NCBI GenBank assembly: GCA_020638695.1
Contig: JACKIB010000027.1
Coordinates: 1 to 56,104, forward strand
Direction of reading: 5' to 3'
DNA length: 56,104 bases
DNA from: Planctomycetota bacterium
Lineage (GTDB): Bacteria > Planctomycetota > UBA1135 > UBA2386
Below, one piece after another: positions 8,827 to 17,084 of the stretch. The notes under the pieces were generated by a model that was given only the letters and a program-made list of their open reading frames with translations, was not told the origin of the DNA and searched no databases. How positions within the stretch are numbered: position 1 is the first letter of the stretch; each line of letters starts with the position of its first letter. The position numbers and the translations under genes were made by a program.

Positions 8827-8998
8827 CCGAACTATTTCATGACCGAGCTGCTGCGATCGCGCAAGTTCGCTGCGGGCTTCGTCGAACGTCAGAACCTGCT
8901 CCTCGACGGGGCGGCACCCCGCCTCCGGGCAGAACCTGCCGTTCCTCTCGCCAGCAACAACCTTGCACGATCTCGCGACGCTGCTCATGAATAGTCCT
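8827..8998 (+). repeat. family A intergenic repeat
   Basis: About 172 bp with imperfect inverted ends. The left arm ('ctatttcatgaccgagctgc') pairs with the complement of the right arm ('gctgctcatgaatagtcc'), and similarity extends inward for about 40 bp. The centre contains GC-rich sub-palindromes around 'gacggggcggcaccccgcc'. Close copies are at 9342-9512 and 29919-30086; inverted diverged copies are at 163-298 and 28805-28900. It starts one base after the rsgA stop codon. It has no plausible coding frame. Confidence 0.85.
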
Positions 8999-9014
8999 GA
9001 GTGGGTTGTGTCGA

Positions 9015-9170
9015 GTCTGCGCCACAGAAGGGCGACTCAGGAGGTGCGGGGATTTCGGCGCAGGTCGCCGGCCGAAAACGCAGCCGAATTGGTGGATTCG
9101 GCGAGGCTTTCGGGTGGTGGCGGGTGTTGGAAGGCGCGGATCTCAAGGGTTGTCATTCTGTGGCGCAGAC
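9015..9170 (+). mobile_element. family B MITE-like element, copy 1
   Basis: Exactly 156 bp bounded by perfect 15-bp inverted repeats, 'gtctgcgccacagaa' and its complement. The copy at 30092-30247 is the same length, in opposite orientation, with about three mismatches by eye. There is no transposase gene inside. Near-identity, fixed length, defined inverted ends and both orientations are what a small non-autonomous transposable element would show. It begins 16 bp after a copy of repeat A. Confidence 0.85.
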
Positions 9171-9189
9171 CCACTAGTGCCCCTCGTCT

Positions 9190-9325
9190 GAAGTTCGCAG
9201 CAAATGTGGCTGCGTCAGTCGATTCGCGCGCAAGGCGTGCGACGACACGGCTTGTTGGTGGGCAAGCTGAGGAACAGCAACGCAGCGAGCGGATCGAATG
9301 GCCGGGTACATGTGCGGCGAACTCC
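9190..9325 (+). repeat. family C intergenic repeat
   Basis: About 135 bp starting 'tgaagttcgcagcaaatg'. The right end, 'acatgtgcggcgaactcc', is an approximate inverted copy of the left. The left third also matches the C copy at 6204 ('cagtcgattcgcgcgcaag'). The centre differs from that copy. It lies between element B and the second A copy. Confidence 0.5.
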
Positions 9326-9341
9326 GGACGCGGGGCAATGG

Positions 9342-9512
9342 CCCGGACTATTCGTGACCGAGCTGCTGCGATCGTGCAAGTTCGCTGCCGGCTTCGTTGA
9401 ACGTCAGCACCTCTCCTCGACGGGGAGGCACCCCGCCTCCGGGCAGAACCTGCCGGTCTCCTAGCCAGCAACAACCTCGCACGTTTCGCGACGATGTTCA
9501 TGCATGGTCCGG
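9342..9512 (+). repeat. family A intergenic repeat, second copy in this gap
   Basis: A full-length copy beginning 'cccggactattcgtgacc' and ending 'catgcatggtccggc', so its ends are near-inverted CCGGAC. It is in the same orientation as the copy at 8827 and roughly 85-90 percent identical by eye. Together, A, B, C and A fill nearly all of the 709-bp gene-free gap from 8826 to 9534. Confidence 0.85.
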
Positions 9513-9534
9513 CGCGAACTCAACGCGAACCCGG

Positions 9535-9987
9535 TCAACCGGCGAACGTGTAGTACGTGTAGGCCCACGACCCGAGCAACAGCAGCAACCCCCACGTCAG
9601 CAGCGATACGAACGGCAGCCGCAGCACGAGGTCCATGAAGGCGCGCCGCCGGATCAGGGTCCACGCCGCGACGCCGCCGAGCCACAGTCCGAAACCCGCG
9701 AGCGTTGCGCCGAACGGCTGCGTCTTGAGCGCCTGCCACGGATGCAGCTGCACCAAGTGGGTCGCCGCGGTGGTGACGCCGCAGGTCGGGCAGGGTTTGC
9801 CGTAGTGGATCACCCAGCCGCACCGCTCCATACCGAGCTGCTCGTGGGTGCCGTGACCCCGGGGGTCCGGTGTCAACCCGGAGAGGAACCAAACGAAACC
9901 CAGCGCGCACAGCAACGTGGCTGTGGCGAGCAGTCGGTCCGGCCATGGGCCGACCGGGCTCTCGCGGATCGGATCCAGCGGCAGCAT
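9535..9987 (-). CDS. DUF2752-type small membrane protein
   Basis: A 150-residue protein with three likely membrane segments (about 20-38, 93-112 and 122-145). The loop motif CPTCGVTTA, with a preceding Cys in ERCGWVIHYG, is the hallmark of DUF2752 proteins. Those are common small membrane proteins of unknown function in Bacteroidota and Planctomycetota. It is last in a minus-strand run after folC and an unknown gene, 98 bp downstream of the latter. Function is unknown; the paired cysteines suggest metal or redox chemistry. Confidence 0.8.
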   Translation of the reverse strand: MLPLDPIRESPVGPWPDRLLATATLLCALGFVWFLSGLTPDPRGHGTHEQLGMERCGWVIHYGKPCPTCGVTTAATHLVQLHPWQALKTQPFGATLAGFGLWLGGVAAWTLIRRRAFMDLVLRLPFVSLLTWGLLLLLGSWAYTYYTFAG

Positions 9988-10085
9988 TCCACCAGGGTAG
10001 CCGGCGATCCCGTCGGAGCGAGATCTCCGGTGGAGGGCGATACGATCGCGCGGCCTTCGAGCCGTCCAGCCTGGGAGGCTGGCGG

Positions 10086-10604
10086 TCAGGAGAAATCGTA
10101 GACGTACGCCAAGCGATCCTTGCGCACGATCGCGTAGCTCAGCCCGGCGAGGATCGACAGCTCGGAGCCGTTGCCGACCTGGATGCCGCGCAGCCGCGGG
10201 TTCTCCATCACGAAGTAGCGCTGGCCGCTGCGGTGGTTCGGCTCGTAGGCCCGCTGTTCGATCATCCCGGACAGTTCGAGCTGCACCGCACCGTTGTAGA
10301 ACGCGCGGATCCGCGTGTTCTTCTCGGTGCGCGCCAGCTGACGTTGCACGGAGTCCCCGGCGAAGTCGATCAACTCGTGGGCGAGGATCAGCTCGCGCGG
10401 GTTGACCAGGACGCGCGGCGAGCGGATCACCTCGCTGCTGCGCAGCGAGACCATCGCCGCGTCTTCGACTTGCAGGAAGCCGTCGGTGAACGCCTCGAGC
10501 ATCTTCGCCAGCCGTTGGTGCTTGCCCACCAGCCTGCCCTTGATCAGGAAGGTGTCGGTCAGGAACAGGTCCTCGACCATGACGGGGCTGGCGATCTCGT
10601 TCAT
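10086..10604 (-). CDS. conserved-looking protein of unknown function, coupled to folC
   Basis: A 172-residue soluble protein with alternating hydrophobic residues suggesting a beta-rich fold in its first 90 residues. I see no catalytic motif or signal peptide. The ATG at 10604-10602 overlaps the folC stop by four bases (ATGA), which argues for this start over the longer Arg-rich frame and indicates translational coupling. A link to folate metabolism is suggested only by position. Confidence 0.75.
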   Translation of the reverse strand: MNEIASPVMVEDLFLTDTFLIKGRLVGKHQRLAKMLEAFTDGFLQVEDAAMVSLRSSEVIRSPRVLVNPRELILAHELIDFAGDSVQRQLARTEKNTRIRAFYNGAVQLELSGMIEQRAYEPNHRSGQRYFVMENPRLRGIQVGNGSELSILAGLSYAIVRKDRLAYVYDFS

Positions 10605-11872
10605 CTGCGGACGTCGTCGAGTTTCTGGCGCACCGCGCCGACCAGGTAGAACGACCCGGCCACCAGCCGCAGCCCGGGGTCGTCCCGCAGGGCTGCCCAA
10701 CCGGATTCGGGGTCGCTGACCGCCACGGCGGGAATGCCCCGTTCGTGCAGCCAGGCCACTACGCCGGCCGGTTCCTCGCAGGGGATTCCCGGTAGCGGTG
10801 TGACGAGGACTCTATCGACCAGCGGTAGCAGCTCGCTCAACACCGCGGTCCAGCGCTTGCCGGCGGCCGCACCGAACAACAGGTTGACGCGGCGACCGGG
10901 AAAGCGCCGGCGTAGCTCGGTGGCGACCTGCCGCGCCGACCCCTCGGTGTGGGCCCCATCCAAGATCCAGGGGCTCGTCGCTGCCGAGTGCACCTCGAAT
11001 CGGCCAGGCAGTTCGGGGCGGGGGACCGGAGTGAGCGGGAGTGCGGCGTGTGGCAGCAAGTGGTGCAGGCAGCTGAATGCCAGGGCGAGTGCGGCAAGCT
11101 CGAAGCGGCTGGCCCCGTGCAGCGTGAAGGGGTGCCGCTCTGCGCCTTCCACCAGGGTCCCGGACCAGGTCGTGGCGAGTTCGCGCAGGTCCGCGATGGT
11201 CGCTGGGGTGCGCGGCACGGCGCCGATCCTTCCCGCATGTGCAGCGAACAGCGCGTCGGTGCGCGGATCGGGCGTCACCCAGGCCGGGGCGCCGGGTCGC
11301 ATGATGTGCGCCTTCTCGGTGGCGATGCTCTCGATGTCGGGGCCGAGCAGATCGGTGTGTTCGAGCTCGATGTGGGTGAGTACGGTGGCGTCCACCGGAA
11401 CCGCCGTCGTGGCGTCGAGCCGCCCGCCGAGGCCGACCTCGAGCACCGCCACGTCGACGGCGTGGTCGCCGAAGATCCGCACTGCGGCGGCGGTGAGCGC
11501 CTCGAAGAAGCTCAGCAGCATCCCGCCGGCATCGGCTTGGGCCAGTACCGCGTCGAGCGCATCGGCCAACTCGGTCGCGGGGACCGGCTCGCCGTCGATC
11601 CGCACCCGCTCGGTGACGTGCTGTAGGTGTGGCGATGTGTAGAGTCCAGTGCGGGCCCCGGTGCCGCGCGCCAGTGCTTCGAGGTAGTGGCTCGTGCTGC
11701 CCTTGCCCTTGGATCCGCCGACTTGGATCCAGACGCCGCGCGCCGCGCGGGCGCCTGCGCCGGTCAACAGCCGGCGCATGTTGTCGAGCGACCAGGGCGC
11801 CGCCATGGTCCGCGTCCGCTCGTAGTTGAGCATCCTGCGGAACAGCTCCTCGAGTCGTCGATTGGCGTCCAT
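10601..11872 (-). CDS. folC: folylpolyglutamate synthase / dihydrofolate synthase
   Basis: A 423-residue Mur-ligase-family enzyme that adds glutamate to dihydropteroate or folates. The nucleotide-binding loop GGSKGKGST is at residues 52-60. It is followed by SPHLQHVTERVRIDG, LEVGLGGRLDATT and the THIELEHTDLLG segment, all typical of FolC. The C-terminal glutamate-ligase domain includes WILDGAHTEGSA. Length is normal. It is the first gene of a three-gene minus-strand unit and diverges from the esterase gene at 11983. Confidence 0.95.
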   Translation of the reverse strand: MDANRRLEELFRRMLNYERTRTMAAPWSLDNMRRLLTGAGARAARGVWIQVGGSKGKGSTSHYLEALARGTGARTGLYTSPHLQHVTERVRIDGEPVPATELADALDAVLAQADAGGMLLSFFEALTAAAVRIFGDHAVDVAVLEVGLGGRLDATTAVPVDATVLTHIELEHTDLLGPDIESIATEKAHIMRPGAPAWVTPDPRTDALFAAHAGRIGAVPRTPATIADLRELATTWSGTLVEGAERHPFTLHGASRFELAALALAFSCLHHLLPHAALPLTPVPRPELPGRFEVHSAATSPWILDGAHTEGSARQVATELRRRFPGRRVNLLFGAAAGKRWTAVLSELLPLVDRVLVTPLPGIPCEEPAGVVAWLHERGIPAVAVSDPESGWAALRDDPGLRLVAGSFYLVGAVRQKLDDVRR

Positions 11873-11982
11873 CGCCGGGGTGTGCGTTGTGGGACTTCGG
11901 CATCGGTGCGACCCGCGGTCTGCCCGATGCCCGGAGCGCCGGTAGTATGATCGTCAGCCGCCGAAGACGCGACTTCCCGGAC

Positions 11983-13041
11983 ATGCTTCGAACCCTGACC
12001 TGCACCGTTCTCACCGCTTCCCTGGTCCTGGCTGCCGCCGCCGACGCTGCCGCACAGCGCAAGCGATCGAGTTGGCGGGACCGCGTCGGGCTGAAGCACC
12101 TCGACTTCAAGAGCGATCTCGTCTACCCGACCACCGGCAAGGGAGTGAAGCGGGCCACCTACTGTGTGTTCCTGCCGCGCGACTACGCCGCGGAACAGGC
12201 GAAGCAGCGCCGCTACCCGGTGATCTACTTCCTGCATGGGATGTTCGAGGACAGCAAGCGGTTCTTCACCCAGGGAGGCGCGCCGGTGCTCGACAAGCTG
12301 GTCGGAGACGGCGTCCTGCCGGAACACGTGTTCGTGTGCGTCGACGACACCACGCGGCGGTCGTTCTACGTCAACGGCAAGCAGATGCAGATCGAGGACA
12401 TGATCCTGAAGGACCTGGTGCCGCACATCGAGAAGACCTACCGGGTCGAGAAGGGGCGGGCCCACCGCGCACTGCTCGGGATCAGCATGGGCGGGTTCGG
12501 CGCGTTGAAGATCGCGTTCAAGCACCCCGAGTTCTTCGGGGTCGTGGCGACGCACTCGGCGGCCATCCTGCCGGAGAAGTTCGGCGACGTCGAAAAGGCG
12601 TTTCCGTGGATTCGGCAGTACGGCAACGCCGCCCGTACCATCACCAGCCTGTTCGGGGATCCGGTCGACGAGAAGCTCTGGGCCGCGGAGAATCCGCTGA
12701 CCCTGGCGCGCCAACTCACGCCCGAGAAGCTGGCGGGGCTGAAGGTCTACTTCGACTGCGGAGATCGCGACCGCTACAACTTCGAGGAGCCGAACACCAC
12801 GCTGCACAAGGTGCTCGACCGGCAGAAGATCCCGCACCACTGGAAGCTGGTCCGCGGTGGTAACCACGGTTGGCGGGCCGGCTACAACCAGCGCGCGCTG
12901 CCCGACTCGCTTCGTTTCATCGCCACGGTGTGGCGGCAGAAGGCTGCCACCGCCGGGTTGTCCGGCTTGCTGGGCGGCAAGCCCGCGCACGAGAACAAGG
13001 GCGAGAAGGCCGGCGAGGCCGGCAAGAAAGACCGGCCCTGA
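11983..13041 (+). CDS. secreted alpha/beta-hydrolase esterase (esterase D / antigen 85 type)
   Basis: A 352-residue protein with a clear signal peptide ending near residue 25 (AAADAAAQ). The catalytic fold belongs to the putative-esterase family. VIYFLHGMF is the oxyanion loop, Ser168 in GISMGGFGA the nucleophile, His295 in GGNHGW the histidine, and Asp258 or Asp261 in DCGDRD the likely acid. An upstream ATG at 11947 is in frame but would bury the signal peptide. The last 30 residues are Lys- and Glu-rich. Members cleave acyl or feruloyl esters; the substrate here is unknown. Confidence 0.87.
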   Translation: MLRTLTCTVLTASLVLAAAADAAAQRKRSSWRDRVGLKHLDFKSDLVYPTTGKGVKRATYCVFLPRDYAAEQAKQRRYPVIYFLHGMFEDSKRFFTQGGAPVLDKLVGDGVLPEHVFVCVDDTTRRSFYVNGKQMQIEDMILKDLVPHIEKTYRVEKGRAHRALLGISMGGFGALKIAFKHPEFFGVVATHSAAILPEKFGDVEKAFPWIRQYGNAARTITSLFGDPVDEKLWAAENPLTLARQLTPEKLAGLKVYFDCGDRDRYNFEEPNTTLHKVLDRQKIPHHWKLVRGGNHGWRAGYNQRALPDSLRFIATVWRQKAATAGLSGLLGGKPAHENKGEKAGEAGKKDRP

Positions 13042-13260
13042 GGCAGTCGAGACCGCGGCTCGCTGATTGGCGCCGGTCTGACGGTGCGTCCGTGGCGTCA
13101 CCGCTCCCGCATGATCTGCTCCCAATGCGCCGGCCGGCCTCCGCATCGGCGCGGTCTCGAGGGTGCTCGGCGAAACCTAAAGTGTTTTCAGAGGCCAATT
13201 TGTGCCGTCCCAAGGGCCTTGGGGGAACATTCGCGGGTTCCGCGCGAACTCGTGCCGATC

Positions 13261-13276
13261 AAGGGGCTAGCCCCTT
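13261..13276. other. 16-bp perfect palindrome
   Basis: The sequence aaggggctagcccctt reads identically on both strands and lies 10 bp before the start of the Nudix-like gene. A second near-palindrome around 'cccaagggccttggg' sits about 50 bp upstream. The patch just before that (13185-13205) is AT-rich for this window. These could be an operator or attenuator for the downstream gene; this is position-based inference. Confidence 0.35.
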
Positions 13277-13286
13277 GCTGGCAGCC

Positions 13287-13712
13287 ATGTTGGACATCGA
13301 GCACCAAGTTCGGGTCTTCGTCTACCGGGTCCTGGACCGCGGGGTGGAGTACTTGCTGCTGCGGCAGAAGCCCGCAGTGGAATGGCCGTTCGGGCCGGTG
13401 ATCGGCACCGTGCGCCCCGAGGAGCACATGCAGGACACCGTCCTGCGCAAGGTCCAGACGCTGACCGGGATCGCCAAACCGGTCCGCCTCATGGAGCTGA
13501 TGCTGCCCCAGAAGGAGCTGTTCGGGGACGTCGGCGTGGTCGAGTGGCCCTTCGGTTACCAGGCGGCGGCGGCGTCGCCCCTTTCCCGCATCAACCCGGG
13601 TCCGATGGTCGACGAGTACGCTTGGATGACCTTCGAGCAGGCGTTCGAGCGGGTGGATCAGGACAAGGACCGCGAATCGCTGGTGCGGGTTCAGGTCCAC
13701 CTGCGCGGCTGA
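13287..13712 (+). CDS. Nudix-fold protein with inactivated Nudix box
   Basis: A 141-residue protein with the beta pattern of a Nudix domain. Residues 40-62 match the 23-residue Nudix box in spacing (G at 1, E at 7, R at 15, G at 22, hydrophobic at 23). The metal-binding glutamates of the REUxEE core are replaced: the core reads RKVQTL (residues 54-59), so Lys55, Thr58 and Leu59 stand where Glu is needed. Hydrolase activity of the usual kind is therefore unlikely, and it may bind a ligand instead. The ATG at 13287 gives a normal single-domain length. The following gene is an AhpD-like protein on the same strand. Confidence 0.65.
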   Translation: MLDIEHQVRVFVYRVLDRGVEYLLLRQKPAVEWPFGPVIGTVRPEEHMQDTVLRKVQTLTGIAKPVRLMELMLPQKELFGDVGVVEWPFGYQAAAASPLSRINPGPMVDEYAWMTFEQAFERVDQDKDRESLVRVQVHLRG

Positions 13713-13865
13713 GGCGCACGGCGCAATTCGGCGCAGAAATTCCGGGCGATCGGCGTGGGGTGTCGTAAATGCGCACCCTCTCGGTACGTGCCTGGCCGCA
13801 CCCCGCGGCTCACCGTATCCTCTCGCGCCCGACCCACCCGACCCCAAGCTTCGCGATCTCCTTCC

Positions 13866-14246
13866 GTGGACAACAAGCAAGACGCCGACGCGCCGAACCA
13901 GCAGCCCATCCTCGACGACAGCCGCATCCCCAGCTCGCAGATGCGCAGCTATGCGCTGATGACGCCCGAGGTGAAGAAGGCCTACATGAACTTCTACAAG
14001 ACCACCTACGTGGACGGCAAACTCGACCTGCTGGTCAAGGAGTTCATCGCAATCGGTGCTTCGCTGGCGCTCGGCTGCAAGGGGTGCCTCGAGGGGCACA
14101 TGAAGAAGGCCAAGAAGCTCGGTGCGACCAACGAACAGATTTCCGAGGTGGTCGCTGTCACCTGTGGAGTGGCCGGGGCGTCGATCGTCGATCGGTCCGA
14201 CATCGCCAACCACAACCTGGGCGACATCTTCCACATGGACATCTGA
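13866..14246 (+). CDS. carboxymuconolactone decarboxylase / AhpD-like protein
   Basis: A 126-residue single-domain protein of the CMD family. The redox-type motif CKGCLEGH places Cys71, Cys74 and His78 as in AhpD-like alkylhydroperoxidases, with the usual upstream helix LVKEFIAIGASLALGC. The GTG at 13866 was chosen because upstream frame content is Arg/Pro-rich and unlike a protein. A role in peroxide reduction is likely from the CxxC, but CMD proteins are varied. It stands alone, about 150 bp after the Nudix-like gene. Confidence 0.88.
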   Translation: MDNKQDADAPNQQPILDDSRIPSSQMRSYALMTPEVKKAYMNFYKTTYVDGKLDLLVKEFIAIGASLALGCKGCLEGHMKKAKKLGATNEQISEVVAVTCGVAGASIVDRSDIANHNLGDIFHMDI

Positions 14247-14646
14247 GCTGCAGTGGGTGTCTCGGCTGCTGCCGCCGGGACAGGGTGCGAGCCGTCGCCT
14301 CACGCGGATCCGCAGCGATCCTCGCGAGGCGCTCGGGCACGCGGTCCGGTGTCCACGAAGTTCGCTCCGCGGGTCGACCGCGGGAGTCGTCGAGCACGGA
14401 TCTCTCCGGACCGGCTCGCGCTCCGACACTCTCGCGGTATCCGGCTCGGCTTCCCACCGGCCCGTTTCCGTCACTCGAGGGTGCCTCGGTCCGCGGGCTG
14501 CGCCAATCGGCGGGTGCCTACGGCCGCGTCGGTCGCTTCGCATGGCCCGTGCGGGTGATCCGCGGCTTTTGCACCCCCGCGGGCAAACCTCCTGGGCGAC
14601 GTTTCGTTAGCCTTGGGGCTGGCCCGCCGCGGGTCACGTCCCCGCT
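14247..14646. other. 400-bp gap without a recognisable gene
   Basis: No frame here has credible protein character. A short stretch near 14350 ('cgaagttcgctccgcggg' followed by 'gtcgtcgagc') resembles the end of repeat family C, so part of the gap is probably decayed repeat. Any promoter for the gene at 14647 should lie near the right end; I see no clear consensus. Confidence 0.4.
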
Positions 14647-16110
14647 ATGCGCGACAACGCACTGAACCCCCTACCCCCGCGTCTGAATCTGCTCGGCGAT
14701 CGCGGCAGGATCGTCGCGATGGGCGTGGTCCTCGCGCTGCTGTTGTTCGTCTTCTTCTGGCCAGCGGGCAAGCCACCGAATGTCGGTCGCCCCGCGGTGA
14801 ATCGACCCCCCGCGGTCGACCTCGAGCCGTTTCGCCCCGATCCGAAGATCCTCGCCCAGATTCGCGATTCGGACGCGCAGGAGCGCTCGGCGCTCGATCA
14901 CGAGCCGCTCAGGCATCTGCTGCAGAAGTCCTACAACATCGGCCCGGCGGCTGCCGCGGCGCTCGGTTCGAATCGGGTGGAAGCCGATGTCGAGATGCTG
15001 AGCGCGCACCCCGAGCAACACCGCGGTGCGTTCGTGTGGTTCAAGGGTCGACTCGAGCAGTTCGAGGAGGAGCACATCAGCGCTCACCCGATTTCGCGGG
15101 CTCGGGCGTACCGCGGCCGGCTGCGCACCGCGTCCGGTGCACCGGTGGTGTTCTTCGTGTCCAAACCGTTGCCGCCGGAACTCGATCCCGCGGCCAAGCC
15201 TTGGGTGCGGATCGAGGGCTTCTTCATGAAGATCCGCGACGAGTACAACCTCACCGCGGGGAACGTGCTCGGCGCCCCACTCGTCATCGGGCCCAGCTTG
15301 TCGAAGTCGCACCCCGACTGGGACCCGGTCACCGTGCTCGATCCCGACGTGCTGTCCCGGGTGGCGATCGCACGGTGGGACGGGCCGTCGAGCAGCGACC
15401 GGGTAGCGGGCGATCCGGCGGGTACCGGTCACTGGGTCTCCGAGCAAGACATGCGCATCATGCTGCATGACTCGCAACAGGTGCCCCTGTGGCACCTGGC
15501 CAGCTTCGCGAAGTACACCGATGCACAGCGTGCCAAGGCCGAAGCGCGGGTTCGTCACGAGGAGATCTTCGAGACCAAGCAGCAGTACCAGAAGTTCAAG
15601 CGTGGCGACGTCAAGCAGGGTAGCCCGTGGCGAGTGCGCGGTTTGTTCATGGGTGCCAACGTGTTCGAGGCCGACCCCAATCCCGCTGGAATCCAGACCT
15701 GGAGCGAGGTTTGGCTGCAGATTCCGCGGCTCGGGGCCAAGCTGATTCCGATCTGGGTCGCCAGCGACATCGGCGCGTGGAAGATCGGCGAGGGCGTCGA
15801 CATCGACGCGTGGTTCTTCAAGAACTACGCCTACATGCCCCAGGAGGGCGGTGAGCGGCATGCGCCGCTGTTCGTCGCCGCCACGCTGGAGCGGTTCGCG
15901 ATGAAGTCACACCCGGCGACCCTCTACGCCGGCATCGGGTTCGCCCTGTTCATCGGTTTGGTCGGGTTGCTGTTCTTCCGCATGAACGTCCGCGCCCAGC
16001 GCGACAGTGCCGACTACAAGGAACGGCTCGTCGAACGCCGGCGCAACCGTAGGCGCACCACCACCGGGACGTTCACCAGTGTCGAACGGCACGGCAACGT
16101 CGGCCCTTGA
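14647..16110 (+). CDS. membrane protein of unknown function with two terminal membrane helices
   Basis: A 487-residue protein with one membrane helix near the N-terminus (about residues 24-40) and one near the C-terminus (about 424-445). The roughly 380 residues between them form a soluble domain likely to be outside the cytoplasm. It contains a repeated layout: two segments with 'WFKGRLEQFEEE'-type and 'WRVRGLFMGANVFE'-type strands look like related beta-rich OB-like units. The C-terminal tail is very basic. No enzyme motif is visible. It is followed after 167 bp by the SpoU methyltransferase gene. Confidence 0.75.
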   Translation: MRDNALNPLPPRLNLLGDRGRIVAMGVVLALLLFVFFWPAGKPPNVGRPAVNRPPAVDLEPFRPDPKILAQIRDSDAQERSALDHEPLRHLLQKSYNIGPAAAAALGSNRVEADVEMLSAHPEQHRGAFVWFKGRLEQFEEEHISAHPISRARAYRGRLRTASGAPVVFFVSKPLPPELDPAAKPWVRIEGFFMKIRDEYNLTAGNVLGAPLVIGPSLSKSHPDWDPVTVLDPDVLSRVAIARWDGPSSSDRVAGDPAGTGHWVSEQDMRIMLHDSQQVPLWHLASFAKYTDAQRAKAEARVRHEEIFETKQQYQKFKRGDVKQGSPWRVRGLFMGANVFEADPNPAGIQTWSEVWLQIPRLGAKLIPIWVASDIGAWKIGEGVDIDAWFFKNYAYMPQEGGERHAPLFVAATLERFAMKSHPATLYAGIGFALFIGLVGLLFFRMNVRAQRDSADYKERLVERRRNRRRTTTGTFTSVERHGNVGP

Positions 16111-16228
16111 GCGTCGCCCGCGAGCCCCGTCGATGGATCCGCGGCGGCTGCGATGGTCTGGAGTCGCCGGGGCTTCGTCGAGCGCCCGGGCTGGTCGCGT
16201 GTCGTCACGGTTCTTCCCCGCGAACCGC

Positions 16229-16265
16229 CTGACTCGTCGACCCGCGCAGCGAACTTCGGCGACAA
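16229..16265 (-). repeat. family C repeat end fragment
   Basis: Read on the minus strand this fragment begins 'gtcgccgaagttcgctgc', then 'gcgggtcgacgagtca', matching the left end of the family C copy at 6204. Only about 37 bp align. It lies 12 bp before the start of the methyltransferase gene. Confidence 0.4.
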
Positions 16266-16277
16266 TCGACTGACGAC

Positions 16278-17084
16278 ATGGACCAGCCGATCCGTTCCGC
16301 GCAGAACCCACTGATTCGCCGCTTCCGCGCCGCGCGGAACGGGGAGCAACCGGAGTGCATGGTGGCCGAGGGTGTACGGTTGGTCGCCGAGGCGCTGGCC
16401 GCGGCAGTCCAGCCGATCGAGATCGCCTGGTCGCCTCGACTCGCTGGTCGCCCTGGCGGCGCGGAGTTGCTCGAGCGGTTGAAGTGCTTGCCCGATGCGG
16501 AGCGGGTGCTGCGGACGTGCAGCGACGACGTGCTGCACCGCTTGTCCGGGCTGGAGAGTCACCAGGGAGTTGCCGCGATCCTGCGCCGGCCTCTGCTCGA
16601 GCTCGACGCGTTGCTCGGACCGGCGGGTGCCGTGCCGCTGGTGGTCGTTGCCGCCGGCGTGCGCGATCCAGGCAACCTCGGGGCGCTGGCGCGCAGCGCC
16701 GAGGCCGCGGGTGCCACGGGGTTGTTGTCGATGGTCGGGTCGGCGGAACCGTTCCGGGACAAGGCGCTGCGCGGGAGTGCCGGCAGCGTGTTCCGACTGC
16801 CGTGCGTCGCGCGGGTTACCGATCACGACGCGCTCGCCTGGATGCGCCGCAACGACCTGCAGATCTTGGCCACGGATGCCAGTGCCTCCAGCAGTTGTTG
16901 GGACGTGGACCTGCGGCGACCGACGGCGCTGCTGTTCGGCGCCGAAGGGGAAGGTGTTCCCGGCCCGCTGCGCTCGGCCGCAGTGGCGACGGTGGCGATC
17001 CCTCTGAGTCGGACGGTGGAAAGCCTGAACGTGGCGGTCGCGGCCGGCGTGTTGTTGTTCGAGGCGCGGCGGCAGCGTCGATGA
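16278..17084 (+). CDS. SpoU/TrmH-family RNA 2'-O-methyltransferase
   Basis: A 268-residue enzyme with the three SPOUT motifs in order: DPGNLGALARSAEAAG (about residues 130-145), LLFGAEGEGVPG (about 222-233) and IPLSRTVESLNVAVAAGVLL (about 242-261). The last forms the knotted SAM site. The first 100 residues form a substrate-binding domain of the L30e type. It methylates ribose in rRNA or tRNA; RlmB and TsnR are close relatives, and I cannot assign the target. Its stop overlaps the rarA start by four bases. Confidence 0.92.
   Translation: MDQPIRSAQNPLIRRFRAARNGEQPECMVAEGVRLVAEALAAAVQPIEIAWSPRLAGRPGGAELLERLKCLPDAERVLRTCSDDVLHRLSGLESHQGVAAILRRPLLELDALLGPAGAVPLVVVAAGVRDPGNLGALARSAEAAGATGLLSMVGSAEPFRDKALRGSAGSVFRLPCVARVTDHDALAWMRRNDLQILATDASASSSCWDVDLRRPTALLFGAEGEGVPGPLRSAAVATVAIPLSRTVESLNVAVAAGVLLFEARRQRR

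Noticed and set aside
8826..9534. CRISPR array, because several repeats lie in one gap
   Set aside because: The repeats are long, few, of three different families, and not separated by uniform spacers; no cas genes are present.
14247..14646. tRNA or small RNA gene in the larger gene gaps
   Set aside because: No stretch shows the T-loop and acceptor pairing of a tRNA, and hairpins seen are explained by the repeat families.
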